DNA of 64,000 bases. Origin: Xiphophorus maculatus (Eukaryota; Chordata; Actinopteri; Cyprinodontiformes; Poeciliidae). This document shows, one piece after another, positions 31,573-45,030 of the stretch. The notes below the pieces were generated by a model that worked only from the letters and a program-made list of their open reading frames with translations, made no database searches and had not been told where the DNA came from. The translations under genes and the position numbers were made by a program. Every line of letters starts with the position of its first letter. Position 1 is the stretch's first letter. The stretch covers positions 3,933,103 through 3,997,102 of the forward strand of contig NC_036453.1 in NCBI RefSeq assembly GCF_002775205.1, written 5' to 3'.

Positions 31573-34571
31573 AAAATAAGTAATCAGTTTTTGTTAATAC
31601 TAACTAAAGAGTTGCACTAAAACAAGAAACAGAAATCACTTCTTTTTTCTGGTCGGTCTGTGGTGAATCCTGACGGGACTCCCGTTGCACATGAAAAACA
31701 AATGTATGTGCGGATGTTGGAAGTGTATTGAAGAAGCTGCAGGAGAGCGAGGTTTTACTATAATTTGTGATTTAAAAAAACTATATTTAATCTTCTTCCT
31801 GTTCTTTTTGATCGATTAAGGATGCCAGGACGACGCGCAGTCACTTTCCAAGTTAGCGCCAAACCACTACAATCTGAATTTACTCTTCAAAACAACAAAA
31901 AACTTAAGGAAGATCACTTTAATAAATACACAAGCTAATTGCAGATTGTATTGTGAAGTAAAATGCATCTCTTTATTACATACAGATTATAATTTTATGG
32001 TTAAATATTTAAATCCCTACATTATTTGCTGTCATGATAAATGCTAAAAGTGTGTCATTGCAGTTTATTACATAGAGGCAAAGGCTGCTTCTTATCTGGA
32101 TTGCTTTTTCTGTCTTTTTGCCAACTTTTTTTAATCTTGCTTTTATTTAAATCATGTTTTAATTTTTTTTAACTATCCTGTTGTCATCAAATGCAAAGTT
32201 ATTGTCTTATTTCACTAATATGTCATTCTCTATAATTCATTTTTAAATTTTTACAGCCCTGACAGAAAGCTGTCATGGAGGTGCGCAGACATGCGGATTG
32301 CCGGTTTCTTTATTTTGATATAAATACATTTTGACAAAGACATAATCACTCTATTTTATTTCTACCTTTATCTGGGTCACTTTTTCAATTCCAACATGCT
32401 CATAAACTTTAAGATCCCAGAATACACACATTTTCCTTCCCTCTGCATGTGAACTCGATGCTTCACAGACTCAGGTGTGCATGCTGACACATTCTGCTCC
32501 ACATTCTCAGCTTCAACACCGAGGCGTAAATGACGCTCTGCACCCGGTTTGCTGCTTCCTTTAGAATAAACAAACACATCTCTCCAGGTTTTTGTTTGAT
32601 GTTGAAACTCTGTCCATACTTCCTGTCAGCTTGGGCGATTTTTCTTCAAAGGTTTTCTCCATAAATCTGTTTTACAAATATGAGAAGGAAGAGAAACTGC
32701 TGAACACAAAGTTAACTGCACCACAGTCCCGTCATTTGGGGTTAATTCAGCATCACTTTGAAACTGAAAGAGGGAGTTTATTGATGCTGTGTATTAGTGT
32801 AAATTAGAATATCATCAACATTTTTATTATTTCAGTAACACTGTTCAGATTTTTTAATTCATTTATTATTTAGACTCAGTACATATAGCATAGTACATAT
32901 TTTAAGAGTGCATTCATAATATTTGTGTGAGTAAATGAAGGTTTGTCTTCCTGCAGGACAATAAGTTTAAACATGAAGTTACAATAAGTGTTTAAATCAA
33001 TGTATCCATATTCATGCACTAAAATGGCCCAGTCAAAGTCCTGATGTAAATCTAATGGAGATACTGTGGCAAGGTTTAGACATTTCTGTTCTCGGAAGCT
33101 ATAGATCCAGTGCTATAGATATGCACAGCCACTTAGTCATTTTTATACACTTTAAAAACTTTTTAAACCACATTTTACGTTATATTTCACTGTAACTTTT
33201 CGGACCCCCCACCAAAGAAATGTCCCTGTTTAGGGTCCCCCAATAATGAGATGGGATTTCCCCCCCCTTGTATAGATCCAATCTGATTGAGCTAATTTGC
33301 ACGATAATAGTTCAAAGGTCCAAACATTTGCGTTTGTAATTGCATGATAAAATACCAAACTGTAAAAAACATCTCTAATTTGAGATAAAATATCGGCGGC
33401 TGTGGTAAATGTATGTCCTAAATTTGCTTTAAACAAAATATGCAACCAGTTAGTTAATAATATATGTAATGATTTATTACATAACACCAAATAAAAACTG
33501 TAATGTAAGCTGTTATGTAATTATGGTGTAATTGTAGCTGCAAAAGTTTGTAATCAATAGCAGTAACTTTCCAATTGTGTTGCTATAGTTTTATAAAAGT
33601 GTGCAAGTAAAGAAAAACGGTGATGACGGCGGCAGGTACTAACTGCCCATCAATGTGAAGTTCTGACCTGCTGGTGGCGCTAGAGATCATGTTTTGGACC
33701 ACCGTGTCTTCTCTAAAATGAAATGCGTCATAGTTAGGAAATCTCTCAGTGCGACATAAAGCGGTAGATGCTGAAGTTCACTGTGTAGCTGTGGGGAAAT
33801 ATGCAAACTGAGTCCGGCTGCAGCGACTCGGTCCAGCCCACGGTGGGTGGGACCTAACGGGGAGAGGAGGGCAGCTTCTGTCGGCCTGCTGTCATTGTTC
33901 AGCCCCGCGGATAATCGCACCATCCAGGCGGTGAAGGACTTTAAAATTCTCTCTGAAATTATAAAGGTAGGAGTTTTAGAGATTTTTCTCTATATCTATA
34001 CTAACACTCAGACAGATCAACGGAGCTGTAACTGGGCGGAAGATCCTGTTTATGTAAAAGAAGTAGGTCAGTATTTGTCGAAAAGATACTAATAATGATA
34101 GTAGAATAACAGATCAGGAAAAGTTGCACTTGCAAGTTACGTTAAACGACGCAGATCCGCTATGCGGCAAGCCGTGAACCGGATGTTGAACGTGTCTCTA
34201 CCTTTAACTGGAACCATCCCAGTATAACCGCTGCTGTTATTGACGGTTCGCTGCTCTCATATTACTGCACTTTCTTTGTGTCTGTAAACAAAGAGCGACG
34301 CAACCTACATAACAGCAGGCCGTTAGAAGAAAACACGTTTTACATGCACTCGTCATTCTGGTATTTAGTTTACAGGAATTGAAATGTTTTCAGAACATGT
34401 TAAAGAACTGAGAGCAATTCTGATGGGTTGCACAGTGCAAATGTTTAGAGCTGCACGTTTAACGTTAAAATGAGTGCATTCGGTCTTTTAATGTACACAA
34501 GTTATATTAATATTGATTACAGTCTTATGCACTCACTAGTAAGAAATAATGACACTTTTTAGCAGCAACAA

Positions 34572-34574
<3 letters not shown>

Positions 34575-34618
<44 letters not shown>
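34575..34618. repeat. TA dinucleotide microsatellite
   Basis: About 22 uninterrupted TA units, followed by a further ATATATATATGTAAATA tail. Confidence 0.9.
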
Positions 34619-34620
<2 letters not shown>

Positions 34621-34654
34621 CATATATATATATGTAAATATACAGTATATTAAC

Positions 34655-34840
34655 TGCATATTTTGGTCCGTCCTATTATGTAATTTTTTAATATTAAATG
34701 TTTAATGTTTTGATGAGTTTCTTGGCACTTAAGTGTCGTTTTTAACAAATACTTTTTTTGCTTTTACTTGAGTAAAAATATGTTGAAGTAGTTCTACTCT
34801 TGGTTGATTACTATTTTTGGGTACTCTGCCCACCTTTGGC
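34655..34840. repeat. Tol2-like hAT element, one half
   Basis: It shares TTGGTCCGTCCTATTATGTAA and the end GGGTACTCTGCCCACC with 5610-6150, with ACTTGAGTAAAAATATGTTG between. Confidence 0.55.
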
Positions 34841-35004
34841 CCACAGTCTTTTCATGATTTTTGAGTCGTTTTCTAGTTACATTGTCATGACCTTTGACAT
34901 TTAACTTTCTAACTCAGGCCTGCAGAGTCTGACATGTAGGTATCATTCTGTTTTTATTTCACAAAGCATCACAAGGTCTGACCATGGAGTAAATTCACCT
35001 GGAC

Positions 35005-35110
35005 TAGGGCTGGGCGATATGGACTTAAAGTTTTATCACGATACTTGGCAGAACTGTTGTGATAACGATGAATGTGACGATAAGAACAATTTATTACATC
35101 TTTTTAGGTA
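35005..35110. repeat. GGGCTGGGCGATATGG repeat
   Basis: It starts GGGCTGGGCGATATGGACTT and continues with CACGATA/ACGATAA runs, a well-known vertebrate and fish dispersed element. No coding capacity. Confidence 0.55.
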
Positions 35111-35336
35111 ATTGTGTGTCACAGCAATTGTAGTCCCACAAACACAATTAACGCTGTTGAAAAATGTTCCCATTTGTGACATGTTTCTTTAGGAGACCAG
35201 CCACATGAAGAGGTGTGATTACAGTTCTAATAATAATATTTACTTCTGTAGTTTCACTCCAGAGATTGTTATTTTTTTATGAATTAAGTTGAAATTAAAC
35301 TTAACTCTGAACTGTGTCGCCTGTTTTGGTTGTAGG

Positions 35337-38300
35337 ATGTCTCGAGAGCAGCAGGCGGTGGCTCGGGCCAGGAAAGCCTTTGAAACGGGTCGGTCCCGAC
35401 CTCTGGAGTACCGGATCATCCAGCTGAAGAACCTGCAGCGCTTATTCATAGAAAGGCAGAAGGAGATCTCGGACGCTGTCAAGAAAGATCTCAATAAAGT
35501 GAGTGATACGTGTAAGATATAATGTGCTAAAAACACGTAACTTTTTATTTTCACAAAATTGGAGAATATAAAAAATAGAAGCCAGCTCTAATGCTTAATA
35601 AATTGTCTAAATTTAACTCAAAAAGATGAGAAAAATGAGGTGAAATAGATTTTTTATGCCACATTATGTAACATTCCTTAGGTAATACATAAAAATAAAA
35701 AAAATCATATTCTCTTCTATTTGCTTACATACAGAATCGTACATACACAATCAGGTTGTTTTTCAAAACAACACGAACTTAAATAATAATAGTAACACAT
35801 TTTATTTTTATAGTGCATTTCAAGACACTCCACTTAGGTTCCTTCTCATTTTGTGCAGCCAGTGGTACTGTTTCTGCATCAGCTAACTCTAGGTTTAATA
35901 TTTTCTCCATCGTCAGAGTGAAGTGGGGACGCAGCTGTATGAGACTCTCGGTCTGGAGGGGGAGATCAGCCTGGCCATCAGGAAGCTGAGGGAATGGGCG
36001 GCCCCCCGTCCTGTAGAGAAGAACCTGCTGACCCTCTCTGACACGGTTTACATCCAACCGGAGCCGCTGGGGGTGGTGCTGATTATCGGGGCCTGGAACT
36101 ACCCCTGGGCGGTCACGGTCCAGCCGCTCATTGGAGCGATTGCAGCAGGTACTGCAGCTTGATTTGTCGGGTCAAAATGTAATTGGGATGTTTATATTCA
36201 CATCTGAAGAATTGAACTTCTGCTAAACACCTTCTTAGGAACTAAAGTTTGAAATCCCTAATCTATAATCTGCTTACATGACTCCAGAAAATATCTACCA
36301 GTAGACAGACAGAGGCGGGCAGAGTACCCAAAATTGTACTGAAGTAGCGATTCTTCAACATATTTTACTCAAGTAAAAAGTAGCCATCCAAGAAATTACT
36401 CAAGTAAGAGTAAAAAAGTATTTAATGATCAAATTATCAATATTTAATATTTAAAAGTTAAATAATCAAATGGACCAAAATATGAAATTAAGTAAAAATG
36501 TTTGTATTTTAAGGACCAAAATGACAATAATTCACATAAGTAGCAAAAACTAACAAAATCAGGCAAAATATTTTTTTCCAAAGTCAATTTTTGTTTATGT
36601 AAAACTTTTGAAACTTTAACAAAATCTGAAGGTGTGTGAATGTGGTAATCTGTATTTTAAAATATGTTTGTGGGTAGAAAATCTAGAGACCTAAAATAAT
36701 TAGAAATAGAGTGTATCATAAAGTTTTTAGAAGTTATTATACAGTTATACCCAATAACATCTTTTAGCTGTTTACCTACACAATTAATTAAAATATGTTA
36801 CTACTGAAAGAAATAGTTTGTTTACAGGTGAACTGGTGAAAAAGAGCCATTCTGATGCAAGATTTTACACCTTTTGGTAGCTAAAGTTTGTTCAAAGCTA
36901 CATAAAGTGATGTAATCTTTCTAGAGAAAATGTTCTTATTTTTTAAAACATAAGGATGTGAGTAAAGCTGTGCAGGTTCTTTATGGTTCTGTAGTTGGTT
37001 TTCAGTCCGTCTTGTGATCCGCTCTACTTCCCCTTTGTGTCCAGAACTTTGCTAAATGCTTCCTATTCTCATGTAGATAAGTGGGTCAAAGCTCATGCTG
37101 TGAACTCCAGACCACAATCATGACTGCAGAGTTTTAGAGATTAAAAACCCTGTAAAATCTGCTCTCAATAATTCAGGTTTTTGTGTTTGGAAGTGTGAGC
37201 TTGCAAGGCTAAACTTTATTTACCTGATTAACTTGCTGTCTCTTTAAGGCCACTCTCATGCTGAACCTCTAAACAAATGTTTCGGCTCAACTCTGATTGA
37301 TTTGTGATTCAAACGTCGGATTTTGGAGGAGTCGCTCGGCTGTTTAAAGTGACAATGCAAAAATCTAAGCACTCCTGTGTTACATATTCTCAGTCATACC
37401 TTTATAAATACTTTATCAGTACTCTGGAGCAGCTGCTCGTCTGCAGCTCTGCTGGATAAATGCTACTTAGAGTTACATATTTAGAGTAAGAAGAATGAGC
37501 CTGCAGCATCAAGTGGGGTGTTTGCACATGTTGGACTTTGTTCTGCAGTATCAGAGCTTAACACAAATGCCTGCTGGGTCAGAAGTCTTTCATAAAGTTA
37601 CACAATAAAATAACTTTTTAGGTCAACAGTCATCAGTTGTCTTGAAATGACTAAAATTGTGGAATATTGTTGTGCAATCAACGATACCCATAATCAGAAT
37701 TTTGATAAGTTGGTAACATATGTTTTGTTTTTTAATCTGGTTGCTAAAAATTTACTGATGAAGTTGAATATGTTTAAATCATAACACATATAGTGCAAAT
37801 ATTTAATCAAATAAACACAAAGCCTATTTTCGTTTTAACCTAGTTTACTTGCACAAGATCTAATCTTTACACACACCAGTAATAAGTTAAAAGGTTACTG
37901 ATGTTGTATTCTGTTATGTAAGATGCTGTCTGAGCTTTTAATGCCTTGAGGAAATTCAAATGGATCATCTGAGCTGTTGTAGTGCAAATGATGAAAGTCC
38001 TGAATAATTCAACACTTGTTTAATGTCTATATTGTGCCTTGTAAAAGTATTCATACCCTTTAAACTTCATAACATTGTGTGACGTTAAAAACTGTATTTT
38101 TTCCCATGATAAATCAGCAGTGGTACGTTAATTAATGTTAATTTAATATGTAGAAGTTTGGCCAATACGGACTAAACGGCTTCGTTCACTTCCTCTGCTG
38201 GCATTTTTAAAACTAAAGGCAGACTGAAATTGTAAAACAGCGCAGAAAATCAACGTCATCGTTCACAACTTCTCCTTTTCTCCTGAGAAATCCAAATAAA

Positions 38301-41300
38301 TGTGAGAAATCCCAGACTTACTGTGAAACAAAACCTGAATCAGGTGGAACTGAGGCTAACAGCTCAGTAAAACTACTCCTTTAAAAAAAATAATAAATGT
38401 AACTAGTTACCCATGGTAAGGACAATGACGCATGGTTTTCTAAATTAGTCACTTATCTTTTCTCTAATGCTCCTAAATAAAATCAAGTGAGAAAATGTGT
38501 ACATAAAATCCACCTGCAATGCAATTTATTATAATTTAAAAAAACTATAAAATTCAGCTGACTTGAGAACAAGATTTAATTAAAAAAATATTTAATAAAT
38601 GTCAAAAACATAAATAATAAATAAATCCTCTAAAAAAAAAAGCTGATGAAGTAAATGAAGTGTTGCATTTGGTGGGTGTGTAAAGTTCAAAGTTCAGTGT
38701 TTGAATCTTGTAATGTTTGTAACGTTTGTAATGTTTGCTGTTTGTAACAATTTACATTGTCTGAACGGTGAAACTTTGTATTTCCAACTGATGACACAAA
38801 TCAACAGGACTTATTGTTTGCTCAATTAATTTAGAAATTTATGAGACTGTACATAATTTTATTCTTTCTTTACTCAAATCACCTGTCCAGGTAACGCAGC
38901 TGTGGTGAAGCCGTCAGAGGTCTGCGTTCACACTGCAAAGGTCATGGAGGATCTGTTGCCGCTTTATATCGACAAGGTAACTGAATGGAAAATCTGTTCA
39001 TATGGAGAAACAACTCAGCATTTTTAATGGAGTGTTTGTGGAAAAAGAGCAACACATAACAGCAACAGTGAAGATAAAATTAATTCCTAAACACTCAGAA
39101 AAGAAGGAATACAGACAAATTAAGTTTTGGTTTAATGATGTACTGAATAAAAAAATCATTTGAAAGAATTAAACATTGCAATAAGATCCACACAAAAGCA
39201 AAATTTAGTCACGAGAAATTTTAGTTATCTTTGACCTCATGTTGTTTAATTACAGCCTTTAACCAAAACTGTGTGAGTTAGAAAAGTAACAATCTGCTTT
39301 ATCATAGACATCTCCTATTTTTAATTATAAGAAAACATTCAGCTTCAGCGATAAAAAAAGACGCTGTGGAGTTCAGCCTTGGAAATGTTTTATCACAACA
39401 ATATTAATAAGAAAGACTGATATTAGCTGGATTTCATTTCAAACTCTACTGTCAGTCATGAATTTACAATAATCTTATATTAAATTTAATTCTTTTAAAC
39501 ACTTCCTCTTACACATGGCTGAATGAAAACTGCTCTACAAATAAAGTTTGAGTCGGTAATTCAACTCAGTTTGAACAATTACCAATGATCTTTATAAATA
39601 TTATAAATATAGAGTTAAAAGCCTTAGTAACAAATAGTTTGTCTTCAAGTAACAGTCTGAAACTGGAAAAAATGAGTAGAGTATAACAACTATTTAGATT
39701 TCCAGATTTGAAGGTCTGTCTATTTATTCATTCATTTGTGCTTTAATCCATCTTTCCATTCATCTGTTCATCTGTTCATTAGTTCATAGTTACAGACTGT
39801 GTGTGTACAGTCATTTTTCTGCAGGTTTAAATGTCATTAAATATAAACTGACTTTATAGCTCGGACTGATGTGCTAATTTAAGCTGCTAATTTAGAAATC
39901 CAAAATTAAAAACAGACATGCAAGAAAATTACACATAGCATAGTATTAAATTTCTTGTTTGTGTGTATTTGAACAGTCAAGATAAAATAAAAGCAAATTC
40001 TCCCAATAAGTTTGGGCTCTTTATTTTTATGAAGTTTAAGCTGTTTGTTTTGTTTTAGGAGCTTTACCCTGTAGTGACGGGAGGAGTCCCAGAGACCCAG
40101 GAGCTTCTGCGCCAGCGATTCGATCACATCTTCTACACCGGTAACAGTACGGTGGGCAAAGTGATCATGGAGGCCGCCGCCAAAAACCTGACCCCCTTGA
40201 CCCTGGAGCTGGGCGGCAAGAGCCCCTGCTACATCGACAAGAACTGCGACATTAGCATAGCCTGCAGGTCCCACATACTTTTAATATTTACAGTTTTTAA
40301 CTCCTACTTAAAGAAAATATTTTCCTTTCTTACATCCTTCTGTTAAATGTTCTGTTCAGACGGATCACATGGGGAAAGTACACAAACTGCGGTCAGACCT
40401 GCATCGCCCCAGACTACATCCTCTGTGACCCCAGCATTCAAGACCGGGTCATCGAGGAGGTCAAGAAGTCCATTAAGGTACCGGAAGCTCACAATGGAAC
40501 CAGCGCTGGACGACACGGCTGGAAAACTTACAACAAACGCTTCATATCAGTCGATATCAGTAATTAATGACGAGTTTTCTGTTTTAAATATCTGAAATAT
40601 TGCAAACTGATGATGTGACATTTGCTCTTTACTAAACTGTTTTTACTCCATCACATTGTTTTTTAAAATTATTATTTTTAAACAATCATGAGGCTCAGAG
40701 GTAAAATGTTAAACTGCTTCTGCGCCAGTTACTCAACAGGCGGTTGCTAGGCAACCATAAATTACTTAACAGTTTGTTGCTAGGTAGCCAGGAGTAACTT
40801 TATAGCTTGTTGCTAGGTAACCAAAGAGTGAGGAAGGTAGTTGAAGTCTCTCACTCTGCTTAGCTAGCTGTGAGAGGCTGAACAACTAAACCTTCACTTT
40901 GCCTACATCCCCCAGAATGCTGTGCAGTTCTGGATCAGTGAATTTTCTACCAAATGTTTTATCTGTTTATATTGATCACATGTCTATTGCAATATATATT
41001 GTTACTGATTTATTTTCCACTGCTAATTGGATCCTGAGTTGATGGAACTTGTAACATAATTTCATATTTAAAATGATTTTTTCCTTTTATTTGCAGGATT
41101 TCTACACAGAAAAGCCAAAGACGTGCCCAGATTACGGGCGCATCATCAACCAGCGGCACTTTAAGAGGATCATGGCGTTGGTGGGGGACAGCGCAGTGGC
41201 TGCAGGAGGAAACGGAGACGAGTCAGACTGCTTCATCGGTACCAAAGGTCACACTTAGAGGTTTTTTCATTCAATCATAAACTAAAACATTGTTTTTTAT

Positions 41301-43666
41301 GATGCGTTCAGCTCCCACAGTTCTGCGTGACGTAAAGCCTGATGCCAAGGTGATGCAGGAGGAGATATTTGGACCTCTTCTTCCCATCCTTCCTGTCAGC
41401 GGACTGGACGAGGCCATAAAGTTCATCAACAAGGGAGAAAAACCTCTGGTTCTGTATGTCTTCTCTGCAGATGAGAAGGTATCTCAGAGCTACGCTTTAT
41501 TAACCTACGCACAAACTATTCACATAAAGCATAAAAATAAAACAAAACAACAATATAGCTCCAGTTTTGCTGATTCAGTTTAGAAATCGAGAACAGAGTT
41601 CGACATTAAAAACAACAAATACACTGTAAAACACATGTTGACCCATTTATCTCCACACATTAAATCAACTGCATCCTGCTTTGTCATTTTAATGCTAAAC
41701 AGCATAAAAAGTAAGATTATAAATCATCAGACATGTAATTTGATGATTTGTTAGTAATTTGTTTTAAAATTGTGCATGTTTTAATTTGTAACCAGGTTCT
41801 TGTTTCGTTTTTCTCTCTGCAGGTGATCAACAGAATGAGAGACGAGACGTCCAGCGGAGGATTCCTGGCAAACGATTGTCTGGTTCATTTCTCTGTCAGT
41901 TCGCTGCCTTTTGGAGGAGTGGGTAAGTCAGACACACAGTTTCACTAAAAAATAAAACAATTTAAAAAGTAACTCTTTTCAAAAACAATTGCTTTAAGGA
42001 ATATTTTACTTCAATGTACTTTTCACTTTTACTTAAGTGATGTTATTATGAAGTATTTCTCTTTGTACTTGAGTGAATTTCTGGATTTTCTAACCAAAAA
42101 TTCACCAGATACAGACCCACACCTGCAGTTTCCTACGTTGTTTTTTTATTGAAAGAAACTGATTTGGACAGATTTTTTTCCTGATTTAGTTTTTTTTTTA
42201 CTTATATAAATTACCCTAACCAAAATTTCATTTAACTTTTTGTAATTTTTAAATATTAAATGATAATTTGATCTCTTTATTTGAGTAGACTTTTTACCAA
42301 ATACATTTTACTCTTACTTGAGTAATTTCTTGTATGGATACTTTTTACTTATACTTGAGTGGAAATATGTTAAAGTAGTGTTATTATTACTTGAGTAAAA
42401 TTTTTGCACATCTCTGTGGAGCAAATGTCTAATGTGCAAATGCTAGAGCGCCCTCTAGCGTCAGACTTCGGATAAAATAAAAATGTGGAACTGAAACAAA
42501 TACCTGATATTAACCGAATAGATTAATCAATCATGCAAGTTTATTTGTATAGCACATTTCAGCAACACTGTACATTTTATATAATAAAAAACATACAAAA
42601 CAACAAAAACATATCAGATAGTCAACAGTTATAAACCTAATCAACTTTAAAATATTTAATACTCTGAAAAAATAGCTGCTCTAGATATAAAACCAAAATA
42701 CTTTAAAACAAAGTAACAGAAAAATTAACACATTGACACTTTCAGGAACTTTATTCTGATTGCTAAAGTTTATCTTCAGCCTAACTTCTTTTATTTTTCG
42801 GTCAGGAAACAGCGGCATGGGCTGCTACCACGGCAAGTTCAGCTTCGACCAGCTGAGCCACCTGCGCAGCTGTCTCATCAAAAAGCTGAAGATGGAGGGA
42901 GTGAACAACATGCGCTACCCGCCACACACACCCAAGAAACTGGGCTGGGCACGCTTCTTCATCCTGAAGACCTTTGACCTCGGCTGGGTGGGCAGGATGC
43001 TGCTGCTGGCCTTGATGGCCGTGGTGGCGGCTTTTGTGCTTCAGGTAAGAGAAACACAGGCAAAGAGTAAAAAAATGCTACTATTTTGTTCGTTTGTTTG
43101 TTTGTGTCATTTCATGTCTTCAGTTAAAATTCTCATTAAATATTTTGAGGTAGACAGGACCTTTTTTCCCCACAATGTATTTTATTGGGAATTATGTGAT
43201 AGAGCAACATAAAACAGTGCATGATTGTAAAGTAGCAGCTATAGTTGTAAAACCACAAATCTGGAAAGTGTCGTTCATAAGTCCTGTGCAACAAATTACA
43301 CTGAGAAGTCTCCTAATTCATAAAATTAGAGTCAACTTGTGTGTGATTCAATCCAGCTTTTTGTGAAGGTTAATAGAAGAAAATTAATAACCATTTAATA
43401 ACTGTTTAGTTGTTGAGAAAAGTAGCAATAAAAAAACATGCAATCCGGTTTACAAGCCACAACAATGAGATGAATAATTACCTTTTTATAAACACCATGC
43501 TTGGTAATGGCAGCAGCAGGCTGCAGGAATGATCAGATGATGATGGATGGAGCTTAATGCAGAGCAAAAACAGAAATACAGCTGCTAAAATCAGATTAAG
43601 GAAACAAACATAGAATAACACATATTTTAATATTTTTTCTGTTTGTTTCAGAAATATCTCCGCTGA
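35337..43666 (+). CDS. aldh3a2: fatty aldehyde dehydrogenase (ALDH3A2)
   Basis: NAD-dependent enzyme that oxidises long-chain aliphatic aldehydes to fatty acids, tail-anchored in ER or peroxisome membrane. Coding exons: 35337-35498, 35917-36148, 38891-38976, 40059-40267, 40360-40477, 41097-41238, 41312-41478, 41823-41922, 42806-43044, 43652-43666. They join in phase to 489 aa (human 485). The start lies one base after an AG acceptor, so an upstream non-coding exon is implied. Residues seen: NAD-loop TGNSTVGK (about 187-194), general base Glu210 in TLELGGKSP, catalytic Cys244 in NCGQTC, and EEIFGPLLP. The C terminus ([17 protein letters not shown]) is a hydrophobic anchor ending QKYLR; a membrane anchor rather than a CaaX end favours ALDH3A2 over ALDH3B. 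Confidence 0.93.
36313..36650. repeat. Tol2-like hAT element, reverse orientation
   Basis: It begins GGCGGGCAGAGTACCCAAAA and continues with TACTCAAGTAAAAAGTA and ATTACTCAAGTAAGAGTAAA, the complement of 5610-6150. In the intron after aldh3a2 coding exon 2. Confidence 0.6.
38030..38105. repeat. fragment of a Tc1-type dispersed repeat
   Basis: CCTTGTAAAAGTATTCATAC then CCTTTAAACTTCATAACATT is a frequent end of Tc1-derived fish repeats. Short fragment only. Confidence 0.4.
40735..40835. repeat. three RFX X-box-like palindromes in a row
   Basis: GGTTGCTAGGCAACC, TGTTGCTAGGTAGCC and TGTTGCTAGGTAACC occur at about 35-bp spacing in aldh3a2 coding-exon-5/6 intron region (40478-41096). The first is an ideal RFX X-box palindrome (GTTGCYA.RGCAAC). 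It could be a small minisatellite or an RFX-bound element. Confidence 0.55.
41960..42420. repeat. Tol2-like hAT non-autonomous element
   Basis: It shares TCACCAGATACAGACCCACA, AGTAGACTTTTTACCAAATA and TTACTTGAGTAAT with the copies at 2521 and 5610. It ends near ACTTGAGTAAAATTTTTGCA. In an aldh3a2 intron. Confidence 0.6.
42446..42460 (-). promoter_or_regulatory. CTCF-like core motif
   Basis: The minus strand reads CGCTAGAGGGCGCTC, close to the CTCF core. In the intron before aldh3a2 exon 10 of the protein. Motif match only. Confidence 0.35.
42525..42580 (+). repeat. dispersed repeat (TTTATTTGTATAGCACATTT)
   Basis: Core GTTTATTTGTATAGCACATT then TCAGCAAC, the same family as 20545-20640 and 49078-49140. 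Confidence 0.5.
43150..43440. repeat. Tc1-derived dispersed repeat fragment
   Basis: TATTTTATTGGGAATTATGT then GATAGAGCAACATAAA resembles the frequent fish repeat ATTTTATGTGATAGACCAAC. In the last aldh3a2 intron. No coding capacity. Confidence 0.45.
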
Positions 43667-45030
43667 GGACATCCTTCCCTAATCTACTCGCCTCCAGTTT
43701 ACTGCTGTCTTCCTTTTTCTGCCTGAGAAGGAAAAGAGATCAGAGTAAATATAGATGAAATCATAATAAGTCAAATCATCATATTCAGTAAGTTGTAGGC
43801 CATTTTTTGGCTGTTGCCTTAAATCCATTTAGCATTTCACTAACAATAATAGAAGTGTTGTCTGTATCAGTGTTGAAGGAAACTGATTATCTGCATTTGT
43901 ATTCAGCATCACTACGTTTTTATTTAACCTGACGGAGGTTTGAAAACTTGGAAGGATTTTAAAGCTTTTAAAATGAAGAAACTGACGCTTAACTAAAGCT
44001 AAGGAGGACGTTAGCTTTAAAGAAGAAATGTTGTTGCTTAAAAAGCTGGAAATATAAAGTTTGTCCATTTTACTAGTGATTTTATGTTTGTTGTGCAGCT
44101 GTGATCAGGTTCTGGTTCTGTTTGTTCTGATTGCATCAGAATCATATGAAGGATCTTTTTACTCAGTTTGTGCTAAAAACTGTACTTAGATACAGTAAGT
44201 ATGAACAAAAGTTAAACATTTCTTTTATTGTTCCATTAACATTTCACAAACTTGTAATTAATAATTACAAAAATAAATAAGTCTGTTCTAATTAATATTA
44301 AAATATATTTCTACTTGTTCGTTTGCGTGTGTATTTTCTATTACATCCTACTATATCTTATATAATCTATCAAATTTTTTATTTCATATTCCATGAAACA
44401 ATGAAATTCAATTATATTTATTAAAAAGGGAGAATACAAAGTGACCAAGCAGGTAAATAATGTAAAATCCATTTGCAATCCCTGGAAGATTAATTTTAAA
44501 ACATTTAAAAGAAAGAATACAATGATTATCAAATAGTTAAGTCACCTGAATGTAGTGCATTAATTACATATATACAATATATTTTTTAAATTATTTTGCT
44601 CACATTGCATATTTATTTAGATCTGAATATGCTATTTTTAATAACTTTACACCATCATTTTTTATTGTTTTGTTCCTGTTCCCTTCTGCTTTATTTTTAA
44701 TTATATTTTTACTTGAACCTTTTTGAACAGTTTTCAGTTTTGAGCTCAAGAGTCAAACTTCAAGCTGTGGATGGAAGAAATATGCAACACAAATCAGGAG
44801 CAAATAAATTATCAATCCAGTTTTCATGACATGATTATAAATCAATAAATACAACTTGTCAATTTTTGCCTCTGGGACTCAAAGCCATTTATTTCCTGCT
44901 GTCTCTCTCTCTTTTTTTTCAACCAACACACACACACACACACACCATTTGTAGCCCTCCCACTGACAAATGCTGCTCCAAGTCAGCCGGTGGAATAAAG
45001 TCTCACTTCTCGCCCGCTCTGCTCCCAACG
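43667..45030. other. aldh3a2 3' UTR and aldh3a2-ca4 intergenic DNA
   Basis: AT-rich DNA with no gene seen. Candidate aldh3a2 polyadenylation signals (AATAAA) lie near 44274. A short CA repeat (44929-44946) lies just before ca4 exon 1. Confidence 0.45.

Larger units (their letters stand above)
31573..35335. other. intergenic DNA upstream of aldh3a2
   Basis: No complete gene seen. It holds a TA microsatellite (34575-34618) and two dispersed repeats (34655-34840 and 35005-35110). A possible non-coding first exon of aldh3a2 ends at an ATAAAG|GTAGGAG donor at 33966, inside a moderately GC-rich patch (33830-33935). A weak minus-strand CTCF-like site (CGCCACCAGCAGG) lies at 33667-33681. Confidence 0.45.
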
